NCBI RefSeq assembly: GCF_018613535.1
Contig: NZ_JAGGQB010000005.1
Coordinates: forward strand, 372,001-436,000
Origin: Bacillus sp. ISL-51
GTDB taxonomy: Bacteria > Bacillota > Bacilli > Bacillales > Bacillaceae
DNA: 64,000 nucleotides
Direction of reading: 5' to 3'
The translations under genes and the position numbers were made by a program. Numbering within the stretch: the stretch's first letter is position 1; every line of letters begins with the position of its first letter. Below the pieces are notes generated by a model that ran no database searches, was not told the origin of the DNA, and saw only the letters and a list, made by a program, of their open reading frames with translations. Of this stretch, positions 16,241 to 25,877 are shown piece after piece.

Positions 16241-17349
16241 GTGTTTTCCCCCTCGTCAAATAAATTCACCCAATCGTCTCTATGAATCACTTCAACTTGT
16301 TTCATGCCTGCGAGTTGATCGCTCCGCTTTCCTCTGACTTTCATAATCTGATCGGATGAGTAATGCGTCTGCCCTTTGCCGATGATGCCGCCGGGCCCTC
16401 TGACTTCCACCACGGCCCCTTTCGGGAAATGGCCGCGGACATCGGCAACGCCGGCCGGAAGGAGGCTGCTGCCATTATGAATCATCGCCTGCTCCGCTCC
16501 TCCATCAATAATGATTTCCCCGGATATCGGAGAATGAAACATGATCCATTGCCGCGTATTATTCACTGAGGATAACTCTTTGTCGCCGATATATGTGCCG
16601 TCTCCATTTCCGTTTAAAATGGCGCTGAGCTTTTCTCTTCCGCTTCCGGTTCCGATAAATACCTTAACCCCGAGGGACAAAGCGGTCTGGGCAGCGAGAA
16701 GTTTTGACTTCATGCCCCCGGTGCCGACCTTTGATCCGGCCGAGCCTGCGTAACCAAGCAATTCAGGCGTAATGTCATCCAAGTAATCAAACCGTTTCGC
16801 GTCGGGCTGTTCATTCGGATTGGCATCGTAAAGCCCGTTAATATCGGTGAGAATCATCAATTGGTCCGCATGTATCAGCCCGCTCACAAGCGCGGACAGC
16901 ATGTCATTATCGCCGAAGGTCAGCTCTTCGACTGAAGTGGAATCATTCTCGTTAATAATCGGCACAACCCCCCGTTCCAATAATTCCATGATCGTCGCAT
17001 ACGCATTTCGATACCGTTCTCTTTTTGAGAAATCTATTCTCGTCAATAGGATTTGCGCCGGAGTGAGACCGTGCCTTTTTAATTGGCTCATATATTGCTG
17101 CATTAAAAGCGTCTGACCGACCGCAGCCGCGGCTTGCTTCCCTTTGATCGTAACGGGGCGCGACGGGTAGCCGAGGGCAGAAAAGCCCGCAGCTACGGCG
17201 CCTGACGTGATGAGGATCATTTCATGGCCTTCCTGCTTTAACAAAGAAATGGCTTCAACATGCTCCTTCATTTTTGCTTCATCAATACTTCCGTTACTGT
17301 TGGTGAGCGAACTGCTCCCGATTTTCACAACGATTCTTTGCTTTTTCAT
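16237..17349 (-). CDS. proB: Glutamate 5-kinase ProB
   Basis: A 370-residue protein with an N-terminal amino-acid kinase domain ([10 protein letters not shown] at 6-15, [20 protein letters not shown]) and a C-terminal PUA domain (from about residue 280). It phosphorylates glutamate, the committed step of proline synthesis. I chose the ATG at 17349, preceded by GGAGGAG; the longer frame upstream runs through the T-box terminator and is not coding. Together with ProA and a ProC-type reductase such as ProG it completes proline synthesis. Confidence 0.96.
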   Translation of the reverse strand: MKKQRIVVKIGSSSLTNSNGSIDEAKMKEHVEAISLLKQEGHEMILITSGAVAAGFSALGYPSRPVTIKGKQAAAAVGQTLLMQQYMSQLKRHGLTPAQILLTRIDFSKRERYRNAYATIMELLERGVVPIINENDSTSVEELTFGDNDMLSALVSGLIHADQLMILTDINGLYDANPNEQPDAKRFDYLDDITPELLGYAGSAGSKVGTGGMKSKLLAAQTALSLGVKVFIGTGSGREKLSAILNGNGDGTYIGDKELSSVNNTRQWIMFHSPISGEIIIDGGAEQAMIHNGSSLLPAGVADVRGHFPKGAVVEVRGPGGIIGKGQTHYSSDQIMKVRGKRSDQLAGMKQVEVIHRDDWVNLFDEGENT

Positions 17350-17391
17350 TGTTTTCTCCTCCGTGGCAATCAATCCAAACCGGCTTTCCAT

Positions 17392-17436
17392 AAAAAAAGC
17401 CCATTTCATCCTGAATATAAGGACGAAATGGGCTTT
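17392..17436 (-). terminator. Terminator of the proBA T-box leader
   Basis: On the minus strand AAAGCCCATTTCGTCC/GGATGAAATGGGCTTT is followed by TTTTTTT. The upstream half can instead pair with the T-box bulge region in the antiterminator. Confidence 0.93.
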
Positions 17437-17635
17437 CCGTGGTACCACCTTGATTGAACGCGTTTTTCACGCGTTCCGCTTTCCCTGTAACGCCAGGTTA
17501 TCGCGCTTGAGTTTTCCCCTCAAGACTCCAAGGCAGGTTCGGCAGGTTTCATGCGGCAAAATGTTTCAGCGGGCCATTTTGCTCTCTGTCACAGAAAGTC
17601 CTGCGTACTAATCCTCTTCAACGCTCAATGATTTT
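17436..17635 (-). promoter_or_regulatory. T-box leader of proBA (proline-specific)
   Basis: The minus strand carries the T-box sequence AAGGTGGTACCACGG (17438-17452), where TGG pairs with the ACCA end of uncharged tRNA. Upstream is a Stem I with a GATTAGTACG motif, a purine-rich apical region and a terminal GAACCTGCC stretch in which CCT is a plausible proline specifier codon. Position in front of proBA supports this. The specifier is assigned by eye, without a folded model. Confidence 0.88.
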
Positions 17636-17685
17636 TTTATATTATGCAAAGAAAAAAGTATCTTGTCAAGATATTTTTTCACTAA

Positions 17686-17713
17686 AAACAGCCCGCCTCC
17701 TCAGGCGGACCGT
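17686..17713 (-). terminator. Terminator after purU
   Basis: On the minus strand TCCGCCTGAGGAGGCGGGCTGTTTTT forms a short GC-rich hairpin with a T tail. Confidence 0.75.
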
Positions 17714-17716
17714 CAA

Positions 17717-18619
17717 TTAATTAAATACGATTGTTTTGTTCCCGTGAACGATCACACGGTCTTCCAAGTGCCATTTTACGGCTCTTGCCAATACGCTGCG
17801 TTCAATGGTTCTGCCGATATTTTTCAGGTCGTCGGCATTATCTCTGTGGTCAACGCGTTCAATATCCTGCTCGATAATCGGGCCTTCATCAAGATCGTTC
17901 GTAACATAGTGAGATGTCGCGCCGATTAATTTCACTCCCCGCTCGTATGCCCGTTTATACGGATTCGCGCCGATAAAAGCCGGCAGGAATGAATGGTGAA
18001 TGTTGATAATCCGATTCGGATGAGCCGATACAAAGTCAGGCGTTAAAATCTGCATATATCGGGCCAGTACAATGACGTCAATGTCATATTGCTTCAGCAG
18101 TTCAAGCTGATGACGCTCCGCTTCCGCTCTGATGTCTTTGTTTGCTTTCATATAATGGAACGGAATATTCAGCGGTTCAACCAATTCTTTTGCATTCTCA
18201 TGGTTGCTGATGACGGCCGCTATTTCAGCCATCATATTGCCGCTTTGCCATTCCCAAATCAGCTCATGAAGACAGTGCAGTTCCTTCGAGACAAAAATCG
18301 CCACCCGCTTCAGCTCGCTTGCCAATGTCAGGCTCCACGTCATGCTGAATGTGTCAGCGATTGAGGCGAATGCCTGTTTTAATTCCTCTTTTTTTTCACG
18401 AATGCCTTGGCAGTCGAATTCGATTCTCAGGAAAAACCTTCCGCCTTCAGGGTCTGTTGTATATTGGTTTGACTCAATAATATTTGCGCCGTGATCAAAC
18501 AAAAAAGCTGACACAGCCGATACAATTCCCGGCTGGTCGGGGCAGCTGACAAGCAGGCGCCCTTTTTCCTCATTACCTTCGCGGTATTCCTTCAGCCGCT
18601 GTGTCATATATGAATTCAT
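17717..18619 (-). CDS. purU: Formyltetrahydrofolate deformylase PurU
   Basis: A 300-residue enzyme that hydrolyses 10-formyl-tetrahydrofolate to formate and tetrahydrofolate, balancing one-carbon pools and feeding PurT. The N-terminal ACT domain (about 20-95, LLVSCPDQPGIVSAVSAFL) binds an effector, usually methionine or glycine in other species. The C-terminal formyltransferase domain has the catalytic region INIHHSFLPAFIGANPY and TSHYVTNDLDEGPII. It follows ykkCD on the same strand after a 75-base gap, so it may have its own promoter. Confidence 0.95.
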   Translation of the reverse strand: MNSYMTQRLKEYREGNEEKGRLLVSCPDQPGIVSAVSAFLFDHGANIIESNQYTTDPEGGRFFLRIEFDCQGIREKKEELKQAFASIADTFSMTWSLTLASELKRVAIFVSKELHCLHELIWEWQSGNMMAEIAAVISNHENAKELVEPLNIPFHYMKANKDIRAEAERHQLELLKQYDIDVIVLARYMQILTPDFVSAHPNRIINIHHSFLPAFIGANPYKRAYERGVKLIGATSHYVTNDLDEGPIIEQDIERVDHRDNADDLKNIGRTIERSVLARAVKWHLEDRVIVHGNKTIVFN

Positions 18620-18693
18620 ATTTTTAATCCCTCATATCTTTGTAATTCGTAAACTAATTATAAATTATACTTAAGATTTGATAAAAATCAATT

Positions 18694-19011
18694 TCACGAA
18701 AGAATTTTCAGTCCGACAGCGGCGCATAAAATTAACGCAATAAAAAAGATACGCTTTGCATCCTTCTGCTCGCCGTAGAAAAGAATACCGGCCAAAGCGC
18801 CGCCGGCCGTGCCGATACCGGTCCAGACTGCATAGGCCGTTCCCATCGCAATCGTTTCCATCGCATAAGATAGAAGAGAAAAAGAAGCCGCAAAGCCAAC
18901 GATAATAAAAAGAATCCACTTGAACGTTTTCTCTTTTTGATATTGATTTATCAGAACGACACCGAGCATTTCAAAAAGGCCCGCGGCAATTAAGCTGATC
19001 CAATGCATCAT
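18694..19011 (-). CDS. ykkD: Guanidinium exporter subunit YkkD (SMR family)
   Basis: A 105-residue small multidrug resistance protein with four membrane helices. The essential membrane glutamate is Glu14 ([11 protein letters not shown]), which couples proton entry to substrate exit. It starts inside the ykkC stop (four-base overlap), as expected for a paired heterodimeric SMR. In B. subtilis YkkC and YkkD act only together. Because a guanidine-I riboswitch controls the operon, the natural substrate is most likely guanidinium rather than drugs. Confidence 0.94.
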   Translation of the reverse strand: MMHWISLIAAGLFEMLGVVLINQYQKEKTFKWILFIIVGFAASFSLLSYAMETIAMGTAYAVWTGIGTAGGALAGILFYGEQKDAKRIFFIALILCAAVGLKILS

Positions 19012-19346
19012 TCACCCTCCTCCTTCGTTTCAGGGTTATCCTGCGTTACCAGTTTTAAACCAATGACGCCGATCAGCAAAACACCGATCAGCACGATTTT
19101 TACGGGAGCCACCTGTTCCTTAAACAGAATGATTTCACAAAGCACCGTTCCGGCCGTGCCGAGCCCGGTAAATACTGCATATACCGTGCCTACCGGCAGG
19201 CTGCTTGCCGCCTTTATTAATAAATAAAAGCTGATGACGATTCCGACGGCCGTGCCGCTCCACGCCAGCGCTGAATCTGCATGTTTCAGCCCGATGACCC
19301 ATACGACTTCAAATACGGCCGCAAAAATGACTAAACTCCATTTCAT
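19008..19346 (-). CDS. ykkC: Guanidinium exporter subunit YkkC (SMR family)
   Basis: A 112-residue four-helix SMR protein with the membrane glutamate at position 13 ([11 protein letters not shown]). The [12 protein letters not shown] segment is the family's third-helix signature. I chose the ATG at 19346, which follows AAAGGGTG; the longer frame upstream overlaps the riboswitch and is not coding. It is the first gene of the guanidine-inducible operon and pairs with YkkD. Its short charged C-terminal tail ends in KEEGE. Confidence 0.94.
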   Translation of the reverse strand: MKWSLVIFAAVFEVVWVIGLKHADSALAWSGTAVGIVISFYLLIKAASSLPVGTVYAVFTGLGTAGTVLCEIILFKEQVAPVKIVLIGVLLIGVIGLKLVTQDNPETKEEGE

Positions 19347-19375
19347 CTTGTTCACCCTTTCTGTTTTCCGGACAA

Positions 19376-19430
19376 TACAAAAATGCCCGGGCAGTCGTCT
19401 CTCATGAGATTGACTCTCCCGGGCTTTTTT
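19376..19430 (-). terminator. Terminator of the guanidine-I leader
   Basis: On the minus strand GCCCGGG and CCCGGGC pair around a loop that contains an inner AGTC..GACT hairpin, followed by ATTTTTG. The first GCCCGGG is part of the aptamer, so guanidine binding should sequester it and allow read-through. Confidence 0.88.
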
Positions 19431-19512
19431 CCCTCCGTGTGCATATGCGGGGATATGTCCGCATATGTGTTTTCTCTCGGACCAGACCACGTGATGCATG
19501 CGGAACCCTAGA
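19416..19512 (-). promoter_or_regulatory. Guanidine-I (ykkC) riboswitch
   Basis: The minus strand has all conserved ykkC-class blocks: CTAGGGTTCCG, GGTCTGGTCCGAGAG, a variable hairpin with CATATGCGG, ACACGGAGGG and AAAAGCCCGGGAGA. It directly precedes ykkCD, the genes that gave the class its name. Confidence 0.97.
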
Positions 19513-19553
19513 AAACATGTCTGGCTGTATCATACTACATCTTGATATAACGT

Positions 19554-20081
19554 TCAATTGTCAGATTTTATTTCGTAAACCGCAAGCTGTCTGCCCCATT
19601 TTTCTACGGTTTGGCCGGTGATCATGCCGATCTTTTCTGCCACACGGACGGATGCACGGTTATTCGGATCAATCAGCGCCGTCAAACGCCCGTAATGAAG
19701 TTTGCCGAAGCCGTATTCCAGACAGGCTTTTGCGGCTTCTGTCGCGAAGCCGCGCCCCCAATGGCAGCGGGCAAACATATAACCGATTTCCATCACCGTG
19801 CTCCCGTTAACCGTCTGCGGCACGATCCCGCATTGGCCCAAAAACCCGTTCGTCTCCTTTTCTTCCGCTATCCAGAGACTGACCCCGTACCCTTTTGCCA
19901 ATCGTTTGTTCCAAGCAATCCATTCCTTCGTTTCCCGTTTACTTTTAAGAGAGGGATAATATTTCATGACCTCCGCGTCTGTAAACAGCTTATACAAATT
20001 CTGCTCATCACTATCCTGCATTGCCCGCAGGCGGATCCGCCCGGTTGTCAGGATGGTATCAGAAAGCTTGTTTTTCCCCAT
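19554..20081 (-). CDS. ykkB: GNAT-family N-acetyltransferase YkkB
   Basis: A 175-residue acetyltransferase of the RimJ/RimL-like class. The acetyl-CoA pyrophosphate loop is seen as GRGFATEAAKACLEYGF, and the substrate half has LRAMQDSDEQNLYKLF near the start. The partner substrate is unknown. I chose the ATG at 20081, since AAAGGAG is 11 bases upstream; a GTG three codons earlier overlaps that site. It lies upstream of the guanidine riboswitch on the same strand, as in B. subtilis, but outside the riboswitch transcript, so a role in guanidine metabolism is only a guess. Confidence 0.85.
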   Translation of the reverse strand: MGKNKLSDTILTTGRIRLRAMQDSDEQNLYKLFTDAEVMKYYPSLKSKRETKEWIAWNKRLAKGYGVSLWIAEEKETNGFLGQCGIVPQTVNGSTVMEIGYMFARCHWGRGFATEAAKACLEYGFGKLHYGRLTALIDPNNRASVRVAEKIGMITGQTVEKWGRQLAVYEIKSDN

Positions 20082-20179
20082 ACGCGCCACGGCTCCTTTC
20101 CCTGTATAAAATTATCTATACGGAAGGGAAAGTCCTTTTTCAACCTGAAAAAACAGCTTTTAAAAGGCGGTTCTGACGC

Positions 20180-20698
20180 CTACCAAGGTTTATCCGTACC
20201 AAGCGCGTCTGCCAGGGCCTTGCTGTGCTTTAGGCGGTTTTTTCGTTCGGCGGCCCGCTGGACGGCAGTATTATGAAGCATGATTTCTTCCTCTGTTTCC
20301 GGCACGATTCTCGGGACGGGTACGGATTTGCCGTTTGCATCAAGAGCAACAAACGTCAGAAATGATGTGGCCGCAAGCTCCCGTTCCCCCGTCATTAAAT
20401 GCTCCTTAATCACTTTGACAAACACTTCCATAGACGAAGTGCCTACCCAAGTGACATAAGATTCAAGGCACACGGAATTATCTTGACCGATCGGCCGCAA
20501 AAAGTCCACAGAATCCATTGAAGCTGTGACTGTTTCACATCGGCAGTGCCGGGCTGCTGAAATAGAGGCGATATCGTCAATGTAACTCATCAGCTTCCCG
20601 CCAAACAGCGTGTTGTGATTATTCGTGTCAAGCGGAAATACCCGGCTTGTTTTTACCACCCTTGTTTCTTTGCAAAATCTCGATTCAGGTAACTTCAT
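20180..20698 (-). CDS. ykhA: Acyl-CoA thioesterase YkhA (hotdog fold)
   Basis: A 172-residue hotdog-fold thioesterase of the cytosolic acyl-CoA hydrolase type. The signature NHNTLFGGKLMSYIDD (near 30-45) contains the catalytic aspartates and the CoA-binding glycine pair, and TSSMEVFVKV marks the second strand. It hydrolyses acyl-CoA to free acid and CoA. The ATG at 20698 follows GGGGAG; the longer upstream frame lacks a ribosome site. The C-terminal 25 residues are basic. It is monocistronic and divergent from ykgA. Confidence 0.88.
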   Translation of the reverse strand: MKLPESRFCKETRVVKTSRVFPLDTNNHNTLFGGKLMSYIDDIASISAARHCRCETVTASMDSVDFLRPIGQDNSVCLESYVTWVGTSSMEVFVKVIKEHLMTGERELAATSFLTFVALDANGKSVPVPRIVPETEEEIMLHNTAVQRAAERKNRLKHSKALADALGTDKPW

Positions 20699-20889
20699 AT
20701 CATTCAAACTCCCCTTTGGTGTCTGCTCGTATTGAGTCATTCTTTTGTACCACCTATTAAACAATACTTTCGCCGCTTTGTCTAAAATTTTAAATGTTAA
20801 GCTGGTAAGATGTTCTGCCAGAAATGTTTCATTATTCTTCACTAAAGGGAATAATATACGCACATTGACCACGGACAGGAGGATTTTAC

Positions 20890-21750
20890 ATGGACGTATC
20901 CATTCCGAAATTCAAGCAGAAACCGGCATGCCGCAGTGAATATGATGCTTTACAAACGGTCATTTTATGCCGGCCTGAACATATGGCAATTAAAGATATT
21001 ATTAATGAAACGCAAAAGTTTTTTGAACATGAGAATATCGACATCACTATCGCCAAAAAACAGCACAGCGACTTCGTCAGCATATTAAAAGCACATCATA
21101 TTGAAGTCATCATGCTGCCTGAGAATCGCGAATTGCCGGAACAAGTATTCACTCGGGATATCGGATTTGTTTTGGGCGGAACCGCCTTTATTTCCAATAT
21201 GGCCGCATCTGTCCGGCAGGGAGAAGAAAAGGCATTTCAAAAGCTGCTTGAAGACGAGAACGTACCTTTTATCCGCATGGAAGAAGCGAATATTGAAGGC
21301 GGCGACGTCATGATCGCAGGTGATACCGTTTACGTCGGTCTGAGCGACCGGACGGAACAAGCGGCTGTTGCGGAGCTCGAAAACGCGCTGCCGGAATACA
21401 CCGTTGTGCCGATCCCGTTGCAAGAGGATTTTTTGCATTTGGACTGTGTGTTTAATATTATATCGGACACTGAAGCGCTATACTGCCGTAAAGGCTTGCG
21501 GCAGAAAGAAATTGACCTTCTTTCCAAACGTTTTGAACTGATTGAAATACCTGAAAAAGAACATTTTACCCTCGGCCCGAATGTGCTTTCGATCGGTCAT
21601 AAAACGATCATCAGCCTGCCGCAGCACCGCCATACGAATAGCGAGCTGAAGAAAAGAGGCTATCGCGTCATTGAAACCGATCTTTCCGAAATTATTAAAT
21701 CCGGGGGTTCCTTCCGCTGCTGCACCTTGCCGATTGTCAGGAGATCATAA
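20890..21750 (+). CDS. ykgA: Amidinotransferase/dimethylargininase-like hydrolase YkgA
   Basis: The 286-residue protein belongs to the guanidino-group-modifying enzymes (five-bladed propeller). Key residues are visible: the substrate aspartate in FTRDIGFV, the EGGD motif (NIEGGDVM), the catalytic histidine in FLHLDCVF and the catalytic cysteine near the end in SFRCCTLP. It probably cleaves a modified arginine or related guanidine compound; the exact substrate is unknown. The ATG at 20890 follows ACAGGAGG. A weak SigB-like GTTTCA-N15-GGGAAT pair lies upstream, with a spacer slightly too long. Followed by ykgB after 71 bases. Confidence 0.88.
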   Translation: MDVSIPKFKQKPACRSEYDALQTVILCRPEHMAIKDIINETQKFFEHENIDITIAKKQHSDFVSILKAHHIEVIMLPENRELPEQVFTRDIGFVLGGTAFISNMAASVRQGEEKAFQKLLEDENVPFIRMEEANIEGGDVMIAGDTVYVGLSDRTEQAAVAELENALPEYTVVPIPLQEDFLHLDCVFNIISDTEALYCRKGLRQKEIDLLSKRFELIEIPEKEHFTLGPNVLSIGHKTIISLPQHRHTNSELKKRGYRVIETDLSEIIKSGGSFRCCTLPIVRRS

Positions 21751-21821
21751 ACATTTTAAAAGGCGGATTCCCCTAAGATGCGGTAATATAGAGAAGACAT
21801 TACTTTAGAGGGGGAAACCGA

Positions 21822-22871
21822 ATGGCTAAGTACATAGGATACGCAGGAACATATACAAAAGGCGGAAGTGAAGGCATTTATTGTTTTGAACTCGATACAG
21901 AAGCAAAACGGCTCAGCCGGACGAAGCTGGCCGCAAAGCTCGGCAACCCGACTTACGTTACACCGAATTCAGATAACAGCATGCTTTATTCCATTGAAAA
22001 AACAGACGGAAAAGGCGGCGTCGCTGCCTATCAGATCAATGGCACAAGCGGGGAATTAACATTTGTGAACCATCAGCTGATTGATGGGCCTTCTCCGTGC
22101 CATGTCAGCGTTGATGATAAACATGAATTTGTCTTAACCGCTAATTATCACAGCGGTAAAGTTCACGCCTTTCCGGTCGGTCAAGACGGCAGGCTTCAGG
22201 CAGCAGCAGCTGAAGCCGCTCATACGGGGGCAGGCCCTCATGAAAGACAGGAAAAACCGCATACGCATTTCGCAGGCTTTACGCCTGAGCACAATTACAT
22301 CGCGGCCGTTGATTTAGGAACGGATAAACTGTACACGTACCAATTGAAAGAAGGCGCCCTGCAAGAAGTAAAAAGCCATTCATTTGCACCTGGTTCAGGA
22401 CCGCGCCACATTGTTTTCCATCCGGCTGAAAAATACGCCTATGTGATGACTGAAATCAGCAATGAAGTCATCGCTCTTGAATATAACCCGACATTGGGCG
22501 AGTTCAGAGAGCTTCAAGTCATTTCCGCTTTACCGGAGGGCTTTACTGACAAATCCCAAGGGAGTGCGATTCGAATCTCAAAAGACGGCAGATTTCTTTA
22601 TGCCGCTAACCGCGGACACGACAGCATTGCCATCTTTAAGATCAACCAATATTCCGGTGAATTATCACTTGTTGAATGGGTGTCAACAGAAGGAAACTGG
22701 CCGCGGGATTTCGCGCTTGATCCGTCTGAAGCATTCGTCGTTGCCTCAAATGAGGAGACGGGAAACCTCGTCCTGTTTGAACGTGATCAAGAAACAGGCA
22801 GACTGACATTGCTGCAATCTGACGTATCTGTTCCGTATCCGGTCTGCGTTTCATTTTTGTATCAATCCTAA
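21822..22871 (+). CDS. pgl: 6-phosphogluconolactonase Pgl (YkgB), seven-bladed propeller type
   Basis: A 349-residue lactonase-family beta-propeller. Repeated blades show the YVTPNSDN, HVSVDDKHEFVLTANYHSG, HIVFHPAEKYAYVMTE and SAIRISKDGRFLYAANRGHDS motifs. The conserved substrate-pocket segments match B. subtilis YkgB, reported as the lactonase of the oxidative pentose phosphate pathway. The ATG at 21822 follows AGAGGGGG. It ends at a strong terminator shared with the converging ykfD. Confidence 0.92.
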   Translation: MAKYIGYAGTYTKGGSEGIYCFELDTEAKRLSRTKLAAKLGNPTYVTPNSDNSMLYSIEKTDGKGGVAAYQINGTSGELTFVNHQLIDGPSPCHVSVDDKHEFVLTANYHSGKVHAFPVGQDGRLQAAAAEAAHTGAGPHERQEKPHTHFAGFTPEHNYIAAVDLGTDKLYTYQLKEGALQEVKSHSFAPGSGPRHIVFHPAEKYAYVMTEISNEVIALEYNPTLGEFRELQVISALPEGFTDKSQGSAIRISKDGRFLYAANRGHDSIAIFKINQYSGELSLVEWVSTEGNWPRDFALDPSEAFVVASNEETGNLVLFERDQETGRLTLLQSDVSVPYPVCVSFLYQS

Positions 22872-22914
22872 ACAAAAAGAAAGCTGGCTTATCAGTCAGC
22901 TTTCTTTTTTGTAT
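22872..22914. terminator. Bidirectional terminator between pgl and ykfD
   Basis: An AAAAAGAAAGCTG/CAGCTTTCTTTTT hairpin lies between the convergent genes and overlaps the ykfD 3' end. Confidence 0.93.
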
Positions 22915-23867
22915 AAGTGACAGGCTACAAACCGCCCTGCCTTTACTTCTTCAAGTTCAGGCACGGCTTTGGCGCACACATCCATCGCTTCAGGGCATCT
23001 CGTCCTGAAGACGCAGCCGCCGGGCGGATTGACCGGGCTTGGCAGCTCCCCCTTTAAAATAATCCGTTCACGCTTGTCCTCCAGCTCAGGGTCAGGAATC
23101 GGTATCGAGGATAAAAGCGCCTTTGTATAAGGGTGAAGCGGTTCGCGATAAAGCGCGCCGCTTTCCGTAATTTCCATCATGCGCCCTAAATACATGACAC
23201 CGATGCGATCACTGATATGCTTGACCATCGATAAATCGTGGGCGATAAACAAAAAAGTCAGTCCTTTTTCCTTCTGCAGCTTCTTGAGCAGATTGACGAC
23301 CTGGGCCTGCACAGACACATCAAGGGCTGAAATCGGCTCATCCGCTACAATAAACTCAGGGTGCAAAGAGAGCGCTCTGGCAATGCCGATCCTCTGCCTC
23401 TGGCCGCCGCTGAATTCGTGCGGATAGCGGCTGCCGAAGTCGGGGTGAAGACCTACCGCTTCAAGCAGCTCATCCGCTACCATCAGGCGGGCTTTTCGCG
23501 TATTGTACAGCTTGTGGATTTCCATCGGCTCCATAATGATTTCTCGTACCGTCAGACGCGGATTCAAGGAAGCGTAGGGATCCTGGAAAATCATCTGGAG
23601 CTTGCGAAAGAAGCCGGCCCGCTTTTCAGCGCTTATATTGTGAATGTCCGTTCCTTCATATGATACTGATCCGGCCGTCGGCTGATACAGGCGGAGGATG
23701 ACTCTGCCGAGCGTCGATTTCCCGCAGCCAGACTCTCCGACAAGGCCGAATGTCTCCCCTTTTTGAATGTGAAAGCTCACACCGTCTACCGCTTTAACCG
23801 TTTGCTTTCTGCCCGCGTCAAAATGCATTTTAAGCCCGCTGACTTCAAGGAGCGGAGAAGCCGTCAT
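22896..23867 (-). CDS. ykfD: Oligopeptide ABC transporter ATP-binding protein YkfD
   Basis: A 323-residue OppF-type ATPase. Walker A is GESGCGKST, the signature [15 protein letters not shown], Walker [13 protein letters not shown], and the C-terminus has the oligopeptide-transporter extension with a cysteine cluster ([19 protein letters not shown]), a likely iron-sulfur or structural motif. It is the last gene of dppABCDE-ykfABCD and complements DppD, giving the transporter its second ATPase. The ATG at 23867 overlaps the ykfC stop (ATGA); the upstream frame is not used. Confidence 0.93.
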   Translation of the reverse strand: MTASPLLEVSGLKMHFDAGRKQTVKAVDGVSFHIQKGETFGLVGESGCGKSTLGRVILRLYQPTAGSVSYEGTDIHNISAEKRAGFFRKLQMIFQDPYASLNPRLTVREIIMEPMEIHKLYNTRKARLMVADELLEAVGLHPDFGSRYPHEFSGGQRQRIGIARALSLHPEFIVADEPISALDVSVQAQVVNLLKKLQKEKGLTFLFIAHDLSMVKHISDRIGVMYLGRMMEITESGALYREPLHPYTKALLSSIPIPDPELEDKRERIILKGELPSPVNPPGGCVFRTRCPEAMDVCAKAVPELEEVKAGRFVACHLYKKES

Positions 23868-24769
23868 TTCCTTTCCCCCTTTCCGCTGAAACAGCGGCGT
23901 ATTATACATAATTCTTGTTCATAGATCGTTCCTTCTAACGGGAGCACTTCAATTGTTTTACCCGTTTTCGGCGAGTGCAGCATCCGCCCGCCGCCTATCG
24001 CCAAACCCACGTGGTGAACGGCGCCTTTTCCTTTTTCATAAGCAAAAAACAAAAGGTCGCCCGGCTGCATTTCGCTTACCGGCACGCCGATCCCGGCCTG
24101 TGCCTGGTCTGTGGCATCACGCGGCAGCGCATAGCCGTTTGCTTTAAAAATCGAAAACATAAATCCCGAGCAATCATAACCGAATCCGCTCAGGCCTCCC
24201 CACAAATAAGGAAGCCCGAGAAACGCCATTCCCGTTTCGATAATGTCATGCGCCCTTCCCTGCGTGTGCCGCAGCACCCCGGCATCTGTTTCTTTCAGGA
24301 ATCGTTCCCCGAACGGAGTCAGCACCCTGATCAATCCATCCTGCTGACCTGCGGCAGGCAGACGCGTTAAGAAACTCATTTCCGATTCCCGCTCGCCGTT
24401 TTTGTTATATAAAAAAGCTGTCGGCTTGGTGATCCATACGGTATGAGGAGATGTACCGAAGCGGCTTTTAGAAAGCTGGCATGTTTTCACCCACCCCGGA
24501 TAGCCGCGCGCATCTTTTTTCGAAGGCTGGCCCGGAATGACGACAAAAGCCCAATCTCCCTCCTCTTTGAGCACGATGACTTCTTCACCGAAGAGCACCT
24601 GTGTTTGAACAAGATTGTCCGTGCATAATTGAAGCCGCTCCTCATATCCCATGTGCGCCAGCCATTTTCTGATGTTCACCGGATTTCCAAGCATCGGCGC
24701 TTCAGCCGGTCGCGGAGAAGACGGCGACGTCCATATATTGGCCACAGCAGCTGTAACGACCGCTTTCAT
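23864..24769 (-). CDS. ykfC: Gamma-D-glutamyl-L-diamino acid endopeptidase YkfC
   Basis: A 301-residue cytoplasmic NlpC/P60 cysteine peptidase. Two bacterial SH3-like domains (about 1-160) precede the catalytic domain, in which [12 protein letters not shown] holds the nucleophilic cysteine and [16 protein letters not shown] holds the catalytic histidine. It cleaves the D-Glu-diaminopimelate bond of imported muropeptides after the L-Ala end is free, producing L-Ala-D-Glu for YkfB. There is no signal peptide, consistent with peptide recycling inside the cell. It overlaps ykfB and ykfD by four bases on either side. Confidence 0.94.
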   Translation of the reverse strand: MKAVVTAAVANIWTSPSSPRPAEAPMLGNPVNIRKWLAHMGYEERLQLCTDNLVQTQVLFGEEVIVLKEEGDWAFVVIPGQPSKKDARGYPGWVKTCQLSKSRFGTSPHTVWITKPTAFLYNKNGERESEMSFLTRLPAAGQQDGLIRVLTPFGERFLKETDAGVLRHTQGRAHDIIETGMAFLGLPYLWGGLSGFGYDCSGFMFSIFKANGYALPRDATDQAQAGIGVPVSEMQPGDLLFFAYEKGKGAVHHVGLAIGGGRMLHSPKTGKTIEVLPLEGTIYEQELCIIRRCFSGKGERK

Positions 24770-25863
24770 CTCTCCGCCTCCTCTGCCGACAAGACACCGG
24801 TAATGCCGAGCCCCGGGTCGTCAGGAATGGTAATCTGACTGCCGCTGTATGATATGCCGCCTTGGATGATATCTGTTTTCAGCATTAGCGGCGCATCAAA
24901 ATCAAATCTTGTCACGTTTCGTTTGCTTGCCGCAAAGTGGGCTGCCGCGGTAATGCCGAGTTTCGTCTCAATCATGCTGCCGACCATACATTCCACCCCG
25001 CACGTTTCCGCCATCGCATTGATGGTCTCCGCCCGCTTGATTCCTCCTGCTTTCATCAGCTTAATATTGATCATATCGGCGCTTCTGGTTTGCAGCACGT
25101 GAAATGCCTGCTGCGGGGAAAAGACGCTTTCATCAGCCATGATCGGTGTCTCAGTCGCATCGGTGACCTGCTTCAGGCCGGCGAGATCGTCTTTATGGAC
25201 GGGCTGCTCGACAAGCTCGATCTCAAGTCCGGCATCCTCCATTTTGCCAATGGCGGTCACTGCCTTTTTCGGCGTCCAGCCCTGATTGGCATCCAGCCTC
25301 AGCTTCACGTTTGCGCCGACGCGCGCTCTGATCGCCCGGATTCGTTCAATATCATCGGCTATCTCATCTTTGCCCACTTTTATTTTCAACGTATGAAACC
25401 CCTCTTTCAGATAACCGGCCGCGTCTTCGGCCATCTCCTCAGGAGAATTGACGCTGACGGTAAAGTCTGTTTCGAAGGTGTTGCGATAACCGCCAAGCAG
25501 CTGGTAAAGCGGGACTTCGTTCATTTGCGCCCAGCCGTCATAAACAGCCATATCAATCGCCGCCTTTGCGCTCTCATTTCTCTCTAAAAGCCGGCTGATG
25601 TCATAAAAAATCGCTTCCGGGCTATGAAGGCTCCGCCCCAGCAAAACGGGCTTCAGAACGTCATGAATGGCGCTTTCGATGCCCGCCATGCTGTCGCCTG
25701 TAATGACAACAGTCGGGGGCGCCTCCCCCCAGCCGGCCAGGCCGTTGTCATATGTGATCTTCACAATGACCGATTCAGCTTTGTATACCGTCCGTAAAGC
25801 GGTTTTAAACGGTTTTTTCAGAGGCACGGAGATTCGGCTTGTATGAATACCAGTTATCCTCAC
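24766..25863 (-). CDS. ykfB: L-Ala-D/L-Glu epimerase YkfB
   Basis: A 365-residue enolase-superfamily enzyme. Catalytic lysines are in HTLKIKVGK and INIKLMKAGG; metal ligands are in LRLDANQGW, ELVEQPVH and PIMADESVF. It converts L-Ala-D-Glu, released from murein peptides, to L-Ala-L-Glu, which ordinary peptidases can then split. It lies between ykfA and ykfC with a four-base overlap to ykfC, in the murein-peptide operon. The ATG at 25863 follows AAGGAGTG. Confidence 0.95.
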   Translation of the reverse strand: MRITGIHTSRISVPLKKPFKTALRTVYKAESVIVKITYDNGLAGWGEAPPTVVITGDSMAGIESAIHDVLKPVLLGRSLHSPEAIFYDISRLLERNESAKAAIDMAVYDGWAQMNEVPLYQLLGGYRNTFETDFTVSVNSPEEMAEDAAGYLKEGFHTLKIKVGKDEIADDIERIRAIRARVGANVKLRLDANQGWTPKKAVTAIGKMEDAGLEIELVEQPVHKDDLAGLKQVTDATETPIMADESVFSPQQAFHVLQTRSADMINIKLMKAGGIKRAETINAMAETCGVECMVGSMIETKLGITAAAHFAASKRNVTRFDFDAPLMLKTDIIQGGISYSGSQITIPDDPGLGITGVLSAEEAER

Positions 25864-25877
25864 TTTTGGTCACTCCT

